A DNA stretch of 64,000 nt from JACRCT01 sp049841135 (lineage in GTDB: Bacteria > Myxococcota > Myxococcia > Myxococcales > UBA5297), in the NCBI GenBank assembly GCA_049841135.1, contig JASGHK010000001.1, positions 558,001 to 622,000 of the forward strand, in the 5' to 3' direction. Position numbers and translations under genes: made by a program. Below, piece after piece: positions 1 through 11,228 of this stretch; the first letter of the stretch is position 1; every line of letters begins with the position of its first letter. The notes under the pieces were generated by a model. That model searched no databases and had not been told where the DNA came from. It saw only the letters and a program-made list of their open reading frames with translations.

Positions 1-150
1 CACGAAGGCCATGGCCGGGCGCTTGCTGGCGTCGCGCATCGCGAACTGGATGCCCTCGAAGATCCAGCCCTGCTTGACCCAGTCGTTGATGATCGACTCG
101 AGCGATTCGTCCGTCACGGTGCTGGTCTCGACGACCTTGTAGGCGAGCAT
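1..150 (-). CDS. DUF4177-like small protein (3' end missing)
   Basis: The minus strand reads an open 50-codon stretch from an ATG at 148-150 to the window edge, so the C-terminus is missing. It begins MLAYKVVETSTV and continues with an INDWVKQGWIFEGIQF segment. A YKVVE strand followed by a helix and a W/GW-x-[FL]-EG turn is what I recall for the small DUF4177 proteins, whose function is unknown. It is the most downstream visible member of the minus-strand group that starts with the AAA+ ATPase at 5692. No clear ribosome binding site precedes this ATG, so a start further upstream is possible. Confidence 0.55.
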   Translation of the reverse strand, partial: MLAYKVVETSTVTDESLESIINDWVKQGWIFEGIQFAMRDASKRPAMAFV

Positions 151-249
151 GTCGGCCGCGAGGATGCGACGGGCGGTCGCGCGGTGTCAAAGCCGCCCAT
201 GCCTGCTTGAGCCCGAAGCCCCGGATCGCCGGCCTCGTGCCGGCGTCGT

Positions 250-816
250 TCACTTCTTCTTCGCAGCCTTGAGGTCCTCGCGCGCGAGGTCGGCCAGGGC
301 GTGCGCCCGCTCGACCTCCTCCCGCGCCTTCTCCAGCGCAGTCATCTCGCTGAAGCTGTCCGAGAGGACCTTGCTGGACGCCTCGGTGACCGACCGCGAG
401 GCCGCCAGGCGCGCGTTCACCGCCTCGCGTTCGCGCCGCAGCGCTTCGGCCTCCGCCTCGACCTTGGCGACCGTCTCGGCCAGGTTCTTGGCCTCGGCGT
501 CGATGCGCTCCCGCTCGTCCGCCAACGGCTTCTGCCGGTCCTGGGCGAGCTTCAAGTCCGACTCGAGCACCTTGACGACGTCGGGCCGGCCCTGGGCCTG
601 GGCGAGGCGCGTGCGTGCCTGCTCCTCGGCCGCCTGCGCGGCCCTGAGCCCACGGTCGATCTCGCTTCGTGCCGCCAGGAGCGTGGCCGCGCTCCGGCGC
701 AGCTCGGCGGCCCGCGAGGTGAGGGTATCGATCCGGCGGTCGTAGGCCTTCACCGGGTCGTCGTCGTCCGACTTGGGCTTGGCGAAGCGCGCCTTGAACC
801 AGTCCTTCAGCCCCAC
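250..816 (-). CDS. Coiled-coil protein, PspA/IM30-like in outline
   Basis: 188 codons from a GTG start preceded by GGAGG at a 6-nt spacing. After a short basic/aromatic N-terminus (GLKDWFKARFAKPK) and an acidic DDDDP stretch, almost the whole protein is Ala/Glu/Arg/Lys-rich heptad-like helix, ending in KAAKKK. There is no signal peptide or membrane segment, so it should be cytoplasmic. The amphipathic N-terminus, a DP-x-KA-x-D segment and a long hairpin-forming helix resemble PspA/IM30 proteins in layout, but the protein is shorter than PspA (about 220 residues) and identity is not assured. It lies 34 nt downstream of the VWA gene and probably shares its transcript. Confidence 0.5.
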   Translation of the reverse strand: MGLKDWFKARFAKPKSDDDDPVKAYDRRIDTLTSRAAELRRSAATLLAARSEIDRGLRAAQAAEEQARTRLAQAQGRPDVVKVLESDLKLAQDRQKPLADERERIDAEAKNLAETVAKVEAEAEALRREREAVNARLAASRSVTEASSKVLSDSFSEMTALEKAREEVERAHALADLAREDLKAAKKK

Positions 817-850
817 GTTCGTCCTCCCGGCTCCCCGTTCCGTCTCGCTG

Positions 851-3141
851 TCAGAGACTCGGTCCCGCGGGCGCGGCGATCAAGCGGATCTTCTCCAGCG
901 CCTCGGTCCCGCGCGGCAGCAGCGCGCTCATCGCCAGCACTCGCCGCGGACCGCCCAGCCCGTAGCGTTCCAGCAGGTGCTCGAAGGCTCGACCCCCTCC
1001 ACCGAGCGCACCTCGGGCGGGGCCAGCGACAGCGCCTCGGCCACCGCCTCCAGCAGGTCGCAGACGGTCTCCACGTCTCCGGGCGGTGGCGCCCGGCCCG
1101 GCACCGCTGGCTGCACCGTGAAGTAGGCGTCGAAGCGCACCGCGGGCGACGCCCCGGGTGAAGGCGCTCGCCGGCGCTCCGACGCCAACGCCGCCAGGGC
1201 CTCGATGGCCGCCTTCACCGCCGGTTCGTCCGGCTTGATCTCGACGTCCGGCAGCGCCGGCAGCAGCGTCCGCAGCCCGCAGTCGAAGAGCGCGCGCCCT
1301 CCGGCGACCTCCTCGTCGGACAGGTGGTAGTAGAACGCGCGCCGGCCGGCGCTGCGCTGATCCAGGACCAGCTGCTTGAGATCGCCGTTCTCGATGCCGA
1401 GAGAGACGAAGTTGAGCGTGATCTCGATCTCTCCGACCGGCGCCTTCGCCGCCCACAGCCGCTGCAGGTCGACGCGGTCCTCGCCATCGGTGACGAGCAC
1501 CACGGTGGCGCGCGCCAGGTCCGCGTCCCTGCCGCGCGCATCGCGGATGGCGGCGAACGCCGACTCCAGCGCGTAGGTGATGTCGGTGCGGCCCTCGGCC
1601 GGCGACTCGCGGAACAGGTCGGTGAGCACCCGCAGCGCGGCGTCGGCGTTGTCGACCCGCTCGAGCGTCGCCGGGTGATCGGTGAAGAAGGTGAAGTAGA
1701 CGGGCACGCACGGCTGCCCGCGCGCCTGCCGGACCGAGAGGTTGTTGAGCTCGGCGATGAGCACCGCGTCGCGGAAGCGCGCCCGCGGCCCGCGCATCGA
1801 GCCCGAGGCGTCGCAGACGTAGACGCGCACCGCCCCCGTGCCGCGCTTGCGGGTCAGGTTTCCCCCGCCTTCCGGCGCGAGCCACGCGTGCCGCAGCTGC
1901 CGGTTGCTGGCCAGGTCGTAGAGGATGGAGCGCGGGTCGGTGATGACGAAGTGGCGCAGCTCCGAGATGCTCTGCGCGAGGTCCATGGTCTGCACCGGCC
2001 CCGGGTAGGGCACCGGGACCAGCCGCGCCGGGGCCGCGTACGGCGACTCCTCGTACGGCCCGTCGCCCGAGTCCTCCTCGGCATCGAGGAAGCGCCCGGC
2101 GCCGAGCGCCAGATCGAAGACGCCCCACTCCTCGCGCTCCAGGTCCAGCGCCAGCGCCGCCAGCGGGTCCTCGCCCGCCTCGCGGTAGCGCTCGGAGACC
2201 TGCACCGCGATGGCGCCCTCCTCCCCCGCCGCCTCCAGGAAGACCTGCGCCCGATCGTTGACGACGGCCTGCGGCACCCCGCCGACGACCCTGCTCTCCA
2301 GCCGCTCGAGCACGGTCCGCGCCGCCGTGGCCAGCGCCGAGTCCTTGGAATGGACGGCGTCGCGGTAGAGCCCCAGGGCCGCCGTCCAGGTGCCGCGACC
2401 GTCGCCCTGCCGGCACGCGCTCGTGAGCCGGCCGACCGCGTCCGGGGAAGCCTGCCCCAGCGCGTCCTGGGCGTGCGCCGACGAGAGCGAAGCCCGGTCC
2501 TGGGCCACCTCGGTGCGCACGCGGCGCGCCCGCTCCTTGTCGATCTCCGAGCCCACGCGCAGCAGGATCTCGTGGGCCTGGTCGAGCGCCCTGCGCTTGG
2601 CCGCTTCGTCCAGCGCGTTCGCCCGCGCCCGGTCGAGCAGGTACTCGGCAGCCGCGACCCGCGCACTCTGCGGCGCGGACTCGGGGGACACCGGGGCCGG
2701 CAGCAACCGGCACAGCTCGTCGCGGTCGGGCTCGCCACGCGAGAACAGGTCCGCCACTTTCACCACCCGCGCCAGCCGCGCCCAGAGGTCGTCGAGCCGC
2801 GCCGTGGCCGTCGCCGATGCCGACCCGCGCCGGCGCGCCTCCCGCTCCTCGTGACCGAGCTGGGCCTCGAGCTCCTTCATCGCCCGGCCCGCGCGACGCA
2901 CCAGCCCGCGCGCCTCCGCGAAGCCCTTCGCCCGCGTTCGCGCCAGGTGGGCCAGCAGCCGCGCGTCGGCGAGCGTGTGGACCCCAGCGCGGTCGAGCCC
3001 GCGGTCCAGCTCCATCAGCTCCTGGCACTCGGGAGGCGCGCCCGTCCCCCCGAGGCGGTCGGCCAGGCCGGCCTTGAGCCCCGTCGCCCCGGCGAGGCGG
3101 TCGAGACGCTTTCGCAGCGCGAGCAGGTCGTCGAGGAGCAC
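851..3141 (-). CDS. VWA-domain protein (ViaA-like partner of the MoxR ATPase), one frameshift
   Basis: GTG start 16 nt after the stop of the AAA+ gene. The first ~500 residues are helical. The VWA domain follows with the MIDAS motif YVCDASGSM, then a Thr in GRTDITYALE and the Asp strand VVLVTDGED. In the starting frame the protein would run to 928 with an unlike tail. In the neighbouring frame the sequence continues as GRAFEHLLERYGLGGPRRVL and stops at 851. One base missing from a five-C run at 993-997 restores a single ~763-residue protein. VWA proteins paired with MoxR ATPases act as metal-dependent adaptors; in E. coli the pair is RavA/ViaA. The substrate here is unknown. Confidence 0.75.
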
Positions 3142-3157
3142 GCCTCAAGCTCTCCGG

Positions 3158-5692
3158 TCAGGCCGCCGCCAGCTCGGCGCGGCGCTCGAGCAGCGCGCGC
3201 CCGAACCGGTCGGCCGTCGCCGCCACGGCCTCCAGGCTCGCCAGCGCGGTCTTCGCGTCGCCCTCGACCTCCTTCACCGCCGAAAGGCTCGCCAAACGCC
3301 GCTGCAGCGCCGCCAGGTCCCGGTCGCGCCAGCCCACCACGAAGAAGCGGGTCGCCGAGACATGCGCCCACACCGCGTCCGCCTCTTCGCGGCTGGCGAT
3401 CTCGCTGGGCTCGGGCACGGCCGCCATCACGTCGTCGAGCCAGCGCGCGAGGAAATTGACCTGCAGCGACAGCTCGTAGACGTCCAGGTGCGCCAGCCGC
3501 GCGTCCAGCGAGGCCACCAGCGGGCTGTTCTGCAGCAGCGCGTGCGAGGCCAGCTCCTGGAGCGCGGCGCGGTCGGCGCCCGAGGTGCAACTCTTGAGCA
3601 GCGCGAGGTACGCGCTCTCGTTCGGGGCGCCCGCGGGCGGCGGCTGGCTCGCGGCCGCCTGCAGGCACTGCTGGAGCCGGCGCTCGATGGCCGGCCGGGT
3701 GACCTTGAGCGCCCGCCAGGGCTCGACGCTCAGGTCCTCGATCCGCTCGACGCCCTCGCGCAGCACTGCGGTGAACACGGCGAGCGGTTCGCGGCGCCCG
3801 TCGACGGCGATGAACGGCTGCGCGTCGAGCTCGCCGCCCAGGAGCGCGCCGGCGCGGGCGGCGAGCACGTAGCTGCGGACCTTTCCTTCGCCCGGACAGA
3901 GCGCCTCGACGACCTTGTCCAGCTCCTCGAGCCTCCGGGCGACCTCCTGGAGCGACCTCCAGCCCTCGGTGTCGCGCACCTGGCGGCCGACGAGGAGCAT
4001 CGCCCGGCGCCGCAGCGCCCGGGCGAGCTTGCGGCGGGTCTCCGCCGCCACCGTGGCCAGCGGCCGGGCGGGCTTCTCCGGCAGCACGGCCTCGAGCTGG
4101 GCGCCCAGCGCCTCCAGCTCGGCGATCTGGTTCTTCAAGCCGGTGCCGCGCTCGGTCAGGTCGCCGAAGGTGAAGGCGGCCTTCTCGTCGAACTCCAGGC
4201 CCGCGTCGGAGGAGCCCAGCCCCATCAGTGCCAGCGCCGCCTCCACCGTCCCCTGCCGCGCCACCGTCGCCGCGTGCCCCAGATGCTCGGGCTTCTCGGC
4301 CAGCACTCGCGAGAGCTCGGCGCACGCCGACAGCCGCGCCGGCAAGGACCCCGAGGGCAGCGGCGGCAGCGTTCCCGACGACGCGCCCTGGGCGAACACC
4401 AGCGCGGCCGAGCGGGCCATCTCGTCCAGCTCGCGGAGGATGGGCTCGGAGCGCGCCTGCCGCCGGGCGTCGAAGACCAGCAGCGCGAGCTCGGAGGCCG
4501 CGCCGGGCGTCAGCCGCCGGCTGCGCGCGCGCAGCTCGGGCATGCCCAGCGTCTTGGCCTCGGACTCGGCCCGGCGCTGGTAGTCCGAGCTGACCACGGT
4601 GAAGGCCCGCTCGAAGGCCCCCGCCTCGAGGCGCACGTTCTCGAGCTGCCACTTCTCCTTGGGGTCGGTGGTGGCCTGCACGACCCTGGAGAGGTCCTCG
4701 GCGGGCGGCCCACCCAGCGCCAGCATCCAGCGCAGGCGCGCGAGGTCCGCGACGGAGATCGCCAGCGGCCGCTCGCGGCCCTCGACGTACTTGTCGAGGA
4801 CGACGGCCGCGCGCAGCACGCCCACCGTCTTGGCCAGCGTGCGCGGCGACAGGAAGCTCGTGGGGGTGAAGCCCTTCCGCTCGCGGATGGCCTCGTCGAT
4901 CATCTTGCTGAACGTCTCCAGCAGCGCCGACAGGGCCACCCGCACCTCGTCGGGAAGGCGCACCTCCCGGGCGGCCATGCGCAGGAGCCGCAGCTGGTGG
5001 AGCGTCAAGGTCTTGGGCGCGTCGGCGGGCGGGTCGGCGGCGAAGCGCAGCACCGCGTCGCGCGAGGCGGGGGACGCGAAGGCCTTGGGGACGAAGCAGG
5101 CGAAGGCGATGCGGTCGGTGAAGGCGAGCAGCGTCTCCGGCCGCGCGGTGAGCACCTCGGAGAGGTAGCGGTTGGTGGTGAGGACGGCGGTCTGCAGCCG
5201 CGCCTTGTGGACCACGGGGCCCAGCGCCAGCTCTCGCTCGTTGAGGACCGAGAGGATGGAGCGCAGGAGCAGGTCACGGCCGTCGAAGACCTCGTCGAGG
5301 ACGGCGTGCTCGGCGTTCAGGATGCCCTCGTCCAGGTGGTAGACGGTGCGGCCGGTCTCGGTGAGCGTCTTGAAGTCGACCGGACCGACGAGGTCGGTCT
5401 GGACGGTGGTCTCGACGATCTGCCGGGCGTAGAGCGACGGCCGCCCGGCTTCGTCCACCAGCCGGCGCATGAGCGTCGAGGCGATCTCGCTCTTGCCGGT
5501 GCCCGGAGGCCCGAAGACCAGGAGGTGCTCGCGCGCGACCAGGGCGAGCGCAGCCTGTTGCAGCACGCAGATCCGCTCGGGGTAGCGCTTGTCCAGCTCG
5601 TCGAGGACGGCCTTGAGGGCGGTTCCGGCATCGCGGCGGCCCTGCTCCAGGCCTTCCGGTGCGGCGGTCGAGGGTGAGGCCATGGCCTGCAT
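3158..5692 (-). CDS. MoxR/RavA-family AAA+ ATPase with long C-terminal extension
   Basis: 844 codons. The N-terminal AAA+ module shows Walker A FGPPGTGKSE (about residue 60), Walker B-like HAVLDEVFDG (about 130), a sensor-type VLTTNRYLSE and the MoxR feature VETTVQTDLVGPVDF. From about residue 330 to the end it is predominantly helical and Arg/Ala/Glu-rich, making it far longer than E. coli RavA (about 500). MoxR ATPases remodel protein complexes together with a VWA partner, which is encoded immediately downstream. A second in-frame ATG three codons later (MASPSTAAPEG) is an equally plausible start. It is the first gene of the minus-strand operon. Confidence 0.85.
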   Translation of the reverse strand: MQAMASPSTAAPEGLEQGRRDAGTALKAVLDELDKRYPERICVLQQAALALVAREHLLVFGPPGTGKSEIASTLMRRLVDEAGRPSLYARQIVETTVQTDLVGPVDFKTLTETGRTVYHLDEGILNAEHAVLDEVFDGRDLLLRSILSVLNERELALGPVVHKARLQTAVLTTNRYLSEVLTARPETLLAFTDRIAFACFVPKAFASPASRDAVLRFAADPPADAPKTLTLHQLRLLRMAAREVRLPDEVRVALSALLETFSKMIDEAIRERKGFTPTSFLSPRTLAKTVGVLRAAVVLDKYVEGRERPLAISVADLARLRWMLALGGPPAEDLSRVVQATTDPKEKWQLENVRLEAGAFERAFTVVSSDYQRRAESEAKTLGMPELRARSRRLTPGAASELALLVFDARRQARSEPILRELDEMARSAALVFAQGASSGTLPPLPSGSLPARLSACAELSRVLAEKPEHLGHAATVARQGTVEAALALMGLGSSDAGLEFDEKAAFTFGDLTERGTGLKNQIAELEALGAQLEAVLPEKPARPLATVAAETRRKLARALRRRAMLLVGRQVRDTEGWRSLQEVARRLEELDKVVEALCPGEGKVRSYVLAARAGALLGGELDAQPFIAVDGRREPLAVFTAVLREGVERIEDLSVEPWRALKVTRPAIERRLQQCLQAAASQPPPAGAPNESAYLALLKSCTSGADRAALQELASHALLQNSPLVASLDARLAHLDVYELSLQVNFLARWLDDVMAAVPEPSEIASREEADAVWAHVSATRFFVVGWRDRDLAALQRRLASLSAVKEVEGDAKTALASLEAVAATADRFGRALLERRAELAAA

Positions 5693-5714
5693 GCTACCAA
5701 AGGGGCCGGTGACG

Positions 5715-5750
5715 GCGACGGGCGGGTTCGCGACACCCCGAGCCCGTCGC
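5715..5750 (-). terminator. Hairpin after the small Cys-rich gene
   Basis: GCGACGGGC at 5715-5723 pairs with GCCCGTCGC at 5742-5750 (9 bp, 18-nt loop that can form a further GGG/CCC pair). It begins 4 nt beyond the stop codon at 5754 and ends before the MoxR gene start, so it probably separates the two transcription units. There is no clear U-tract. Confidence 0.45.
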
Positions 5751-5753
5751 GGG

Positions 5754-6173
5754 CTACTTCTTCTTGCCCTCCTTGGCGCGGCAGTCCTGGTAGGCCTTCT
5801 CCTTGGAGGTGAAGCAGGCGCTGCGGGCCTTGTCGCAGGTCTTGCCGCACGACTCCTGGGCGTTGTCGCAGTCGAGCGCGCGCGGGTCGCGCAGGCACTT
5901 CTGGTAGGCGCCCTCGCAGCGCTGGACGCACTTCTTGTGGGTGTCTCCGCAGCCGTCGCGAGCCTTCACCACCGCGCTCTCGCAGCGGCTGCAGGTCCCC
6001 TCGGGCGAGAACGCGGTGCCCGCGGGGCACTTGGTCGGGACGGCCGCCGCGGGTTCGGCAGCGGGCTTCTTGGCCTTGGGTTTCGCGGCGGCGGCTGGAC
6101 CGGCCACGAGCGTGGCGGCTCCCACCAGGAGCAGGACGAGCAGTCGCAGCGCGTGACGAAGAGTCTCGCCCAT
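5754..6173 (-). CDS. Secreted Cys-rich small protein, function unknown
   Basis: 139 codons from the ATG at 6171-6173. An upstream GTG/ATG-like extension to 6236 would put an uncleavable charged stretch before the signal peptide. The N-terminus is a signal peptide (RHALRLLVLLLVGAATLV, then an Ala-rich cleavage area). An Ala/Lys/Pro linker follows, then a compact C-terminal domain with ten cysteines, many in C-x3-C spacing (CGDTHKKC, CEGAYQKC, CGKTC). That pattern suggests a disulphide-bonded helical hairpin in the periplasm or outside. I do not recognise a family. It is divergent from the M64 peptidase gene. Confidence 0.6.
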   Translation of the reverse strand: MGETLRHALRLLVLLLVGAATLVAGPAAAAKPKAKKPAAEPAAAVPTKCPAGTAFSPEGTCSRCESAVVKARDGCGDTHKKCVQRCEGAYQKCLRDPRALDCDNAQESCGKTCDKARSACFTSKEKAYQDCRAKEGKKK

Positions 6174-6325
6174 GGCTCCCAAGGGTCCGCGATTCGCCCG
6201 AAGAGCGTAGCGCCTTTCGCGCCCGCCGGCGCGCACCGGTTTCGTCGACGGAACGGCCTGTGTCCGGGGCGCGAACGTGGAGCGGGAGAGGCTAAGATGG
6301 CGGCCCCTTCTGACGTGGAGGCCGC

Positions 6326-7594
6326 TTGCGCCGCAGCTTGCTCTGCTCCTTGGTCACCGTCGCGCTCGCCGGCTGCCCCAACATCAACAACCGTCCGGAG
6401 CCCGACGCGGGTGCGGAGGAGGAGCCGCCGGTCGAGGCTTGCGGGACCTTCGAGATCCCTGCGGCGCAGATCGACTCCGCCCTGCCCTGGCCGTCGCTCA
6501 AGTGCGCGGACTTCCCGGGGCTGTGCAGCCTCCAGGTCGAGAAGACGGTCGCCGAGCCCGACACGGCCAGGGCCGTCGACATCGTCTTCGTGGGCGACGG
6601 CTTCACCGAGGCGAAGCTCCCCGAGTACCGCGAGCTGGTCGCATCCTTCACCAAGGCGCTGACGGGCCCGGCCGGCGGCTTCGTCGCCCGCCGCCCCAGG
6701 CTCTTCAACTTCTACCGGGTCGACGTCGTCTCCGAGAGCACGCACGTCGGCAACGCCGACCGCGCCGACTCGGCGCTCGCGGGCTGCGTCGACATCGCCA
6801 ACACCGGCAACCTGGTGATGGACGAGCGCCTGGCGGGCCTGGCGGCGACGGCGAACGTGCCGCCGGGGACGACGATCGACGTCATCGTGGTGGTGATGCG
6901 GACCAACGCCGGCTCGCCCAATGCCTCGGCAGGCCCGGTCCCCGAGCATCCGGCCTTCGTGCGCATCAACCCGCTGGTGAGCGAGGCGACGGTCAACCAC
7001 GAGTTCGGGCACGCCCTGTTCCACCTGGGCGACGAGTACGCCCTCGAGCCGGCCTGCTACACGCCGCCAGACCTGCCGGCCTTCATGACCGAGGACTACC
7101 TCTTCGATCTCCCCAACGTCTCCAGCGAGGAGACCGGCAAGAAGTGGGCGTCGATCTACCAGGGCGCGGTCGCCGGCGGCCTGGGCTACCGCTACTGCCT
7201 GTACCACCCGGGCCCCGCCTGCCTGATGAACGAGGGCGCCCTGCCCTTCTGCGCCATCTGCTCGCACGCCATCGACCGCACGCTCGACGCCTGGGAAGGC
7301 AAGAACGACGGCGCTCCGCGCTGCGGGCTGGAGCTCTCGCTGCTGCCCACCTACGTCCACGGGAACGTGACCTTGGGCGTGAGCGTCTTCGACCGCAACC
7401 CGCCGACGCACTACTCGCTGGCCGTCGACGGCACCAAGACCGGCAGCGGCGACGTCGCGGCCTGGCAGCAGCGCGTCCCGGGAACTCTCGACTCGACGAA
7501 GCTCGGCAACGGAGTGCACACCGCGACCGTGGACTGCCGCGACGCGCTCGGCGCGACCTCGCACGCCAGCGTGGAGTTCAAGGTCCAGAACTGA
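6326..7594 (+). CDS. M64-family (IgA peptidase M64) metalloprotease lipoprotein
   Basis: 422 codons from a TTG start with GGAG a few bases upstream. The N-terminus is a lipoprotein signal with lipobox LAGC, followed by an Asp/Glu/Pro-rich linker. The strand VDIVFVGDGFTEAKL near residue 85 is typical of peptidase family M64. The zinc site HEFGHALFHLGDEY (about residue 230) carries the HExxH motif with the family's downstream Asp. Cysteines in the C-terminal half (CLYHPGPACLMNE, CAICSHAIDR) match the disulphide-stabilised region of the family, and a small beta domain ends the protein. It should be an outer-surface or periplasmic lipid-anchored protease. Substrate unknown; IgA cleavage is known only for the founding member. 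Confidence 0.85.
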   Translation: MRRSLLCSLVTVALAGCPNINNRPEPDAGAEEEPPVEACGTFEIPAAQIDSALPWPSLKCADFPGLCSLQVEKTVAEPDTARAVDIVFVGDGFTEAKLPEYRELVASFTKALTGPAGGFVARRPRLFNFYRVDVVSESTHVGNADRADSALAGCVDIANTGNLVMDERLAGLAATANVPPGTTIDVIVVVMRTNAGSPNASAGPVPEHPAFVRINPLVSEATVNHEFGHALFHLGDEYALEPACYTPPDLPAFMTEDYLFDLPNVSSEETGKKWASIYQGAVAGGLGYRYCLYHPGPACLMNEGALPFCAICSHAIDRTLDAWEGKNDGAPRCGLELSLLPTYVHGNVTLGVSVFDRNPPTHYSLAVDGTKTGSGDVAAWQQRVPGTLDSTKLGNGVHTATVDCRDALGATSHASVEFKVQN

Positions 7595-7619
7595 CGCCGC
7601 GCCAGACCGGCCCAAACAG

Positions 7620-7649
7620 AAGCGGCGCCCCGTATCCGGAGCGCCGCTT
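7620..7649. terminator. Bidirectional hairpin between convergent genes
   Basis: AAGCGGCGC at 7620-7628 pairs perfectly with GCGCCGCTT at 7641-7649 (9 bp, 12-nt loop). It lies midway between the stop of the M64 gene and the stop of dnaK, so it can serve both convergent transcripts. Confidence 0.6.
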
Positions 7650-7672
7650 CGAGCTTCACTGCAGCTCAGCGA

Positions 7673-9598
<1,926 letters not shown>

Positions 9599-9638
9599 GC
9601 TGAATCCTCCCGATTTTCCTGGGGAATTTCCGATGGTT

Positions 9639-9651
9639 CCCGAATTTCGGG
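9639..9651. promoter_or_regulatory. Palindrome at the presumed dnaK transcription start
   Basis: CCCGAATTTCGGG is a perfect 6-bp inverted repeat around one central base. It sits just downstream of the -10 element of the dnaK promoter, where a repressor could block initiation; alternatively it is a 5' leader hairpin. It is not the CIRCE element, since the TTAGCACTC arms are absent. Confidence 0.35.
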
Positions 9652-9654
9652 CTT

Positions 9655-9682
9655 AACCTAACCACCTGGCAGATCTTGTCAA
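9655..9682 (-). promoter_or_regulatory. Sigma70-like promoter of dnaK
   Basis: On the minus strand a perfect -35 TTGACA (9677-9682) is followed after 16 nt by TAGGTT (9655-9660, three of six consensus bases). Transcription would start near 9648, leaving a ~50-nt leader before the dnaK ATG. Together with the palindrome, this accounts for part of the 364-nt gap between dnaK and the lipid kinase gene. I see no gene in the rest of that gap. Confidence 0.45.
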
Positions 9683-9962
9683 ACCGGCTGGCCGTGTCCC
9701 AACGCCTCTAGGTCTCTAGGGATTTTCTGCTTGCAGGCCCCTCTCTCGGCGTTGTCAAGGCGCGTAAGAGCCTTCGCACCCCGCCACCTTCGGTCGCCGC
9801 TTTTCGTGCGCGTCCGACAGTGTATGAGCATGTAGCGAAGAACTGCATCACATTGAATACATGGGCCTTTTCCAAAACGTGTCTCGGCGCGTCAAAGTGG
9901 CACCCGCCGTGCACAAAGGGCCTGCGACGGAGAAGCGCACGCTGCACTCGAGGAGAGCCGCC

Positions 9963-11064
9963 ATGTACGTGCACCCCATCCGCTCCGAAGACATCAGCCT
10001 CGCCCCAGTCGCGGTTCCGCCCGCCGAGCCCAAGGTGGCGGTGTTGCTGAACGCGAACGCCAAGCGGGTCAACGAGAAGGTCCGCCGCACGCTGTCGCAC
10101 GTCGTGCCCGAGAGCGACCTCTTCTTCACCAAGACCTTCGAAGAGGCGCGTCGCGTCGCGGAGACCGTGGTCGACCGTCACTACCAGACCGTCTTCACCG
10201 GCGGCGGCGACGGCACGTTCTGCGGCTTCTTGAACGAGATCCACAACGTCATCGAGCGCCGCCGCGCGGCCAACCCCTTCGCCGTGGTGCGCGCCCCTCG
10301 CTTCGGCGTCCTCAAGCTAGGCACCGGCAACTCGCTCGCCAACCTCTGCAGCGCCTCCTCGACGGTCGGCGATGGCATCCTCGACGACGTCCTGCGCGCC
10401 CGCGCCAACGAGGTCCCGGGCGTCATCAAGCTCGAGCTGCTCCACTGCGAAGGCAAGCGCGCGCCGTTCGTGGGCGTCGGCCTGGACGCCGGCATCCTCA
10501 ACCACTACGTCGAGGTCAAGCACGCCGCCTCGAAGGGCCCCTTCGCCAAGGCCTTCGCGGGCGGCCTCGGCTACGCCACCGCCATCGTCGGCAAGTCGAT
10601 CCCCTCGTACCTGATGGGCAAGCTGCCCAACATCGAAATTCGCAGCCGCGGCATCGCCCACCGCCTGGGCCCCGATGGCAAGCCCATCGGCCCCGCGTAC
10701 GGCCCTGGCGCGGTGCTCTACAGCGGCCCGGCCATGATGGCTGCCGCGGCCACCGTTCCCTGCTACGGCTTCAACTTCAAGCTCTTCCCCTTCGCGGGCC
10801 AGCGCCGCGGGATGATGCACCTGCGCGTCTCGTCGGTGCCCATCCCCAAGATCATCCCCAACATCTACCCCGCCCTGTGGAATGGCACCTGGTTCCCCGA
10901 GGGCCTCTACGACTTCTTCGCCGAGGACGTCGGAGATCCGAAGCGACCGCAAAATTCCATTCCAAGTGGGCGGCGATGCCGAGGGTTACCGGGACGCGAT
11001 CCGCCTGTCGATGTGGAAGAACTCGGTGGAGCTGCTGGACTTCGCGACGGCGCGCAAGGTCTAG
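9963..11064 (+). CDS. Diacylglycerol kinase-family lipid kinase, one frameshift
   Basis: ATG start with GAGGAGAG upstream; an in-frame ATG at 9861 would add an atypical basic leader. The DAGK/sphingosine-kinase catalytic fold is clear: KVAVLLNANAKRVN at the N-terminus, the nucleotide-binding loop TVFTGGGDGTFCGFLNE, then FGVLKLGTGNSLAN. The family phosphorylates lipid hydroxyls using ATP. After FFAEDV (near 10931) the starting frame becomes meaningless. The next frame reads SDRKIPFQVGGDAEGYRDAI and ends FATARKV at 11064, the usual lipid-kinase C-terminal strand with a DG-x-GY-like turn. One extra base around 10930 explains this; the intact protein would be ~366 residues. A strong terminator follows at once. 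Confidence 0.8.
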
Positions 11065-11075
11065 AACAAGCGTTG

Positions 11076-11125
11076 AAAAGCCAATGGGGGGCTGCGGGTC
11101 AACTCCGCGGCCCCTTTGGCTTTTT
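11076..11125 (+). terminator. Rho-independent terminator after the lipid kinase gene
   Basis: A long hairpin pairs AAAAGCCAA at 11076-11084 and the following GGGG/GCNGCGG with CCGCGGCCCC and TTTGGCTTTT, closing in a run of five T at 11121-11125. It starts 12 nt after the restored stop at 11064, which independently supports that frame as the true end of the gene. Confidence 0.75.
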
Positions 11126-11228
11126 GGGAAGCCACGGCATGGTTGAAATGCCGCAAGAGTGCGTGTAGACACTCCCCTTGGACTGCCCTGGCGGGTGGCC
11201 CTGGAGCAAGGAAGGAATCGTTAGCCCT

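Noticed and set aside
851..3148. 765-codon minus-strand frame overlapping the VWA gene over its whole length
   Set aside because: Only its last ~50 codons look like protein, and they are the true C-terminus of the VWA protein after the one-base break; the rest is an Arg/Gly/Ala shadow.
3015..4652. 545-codon minus-strand open frame within the MoxR gene
   Set aside because: Different frame of a gene with clear AAA+ motifs; Arg/Gly/Ala-only composition typical of a high-GC shadow.
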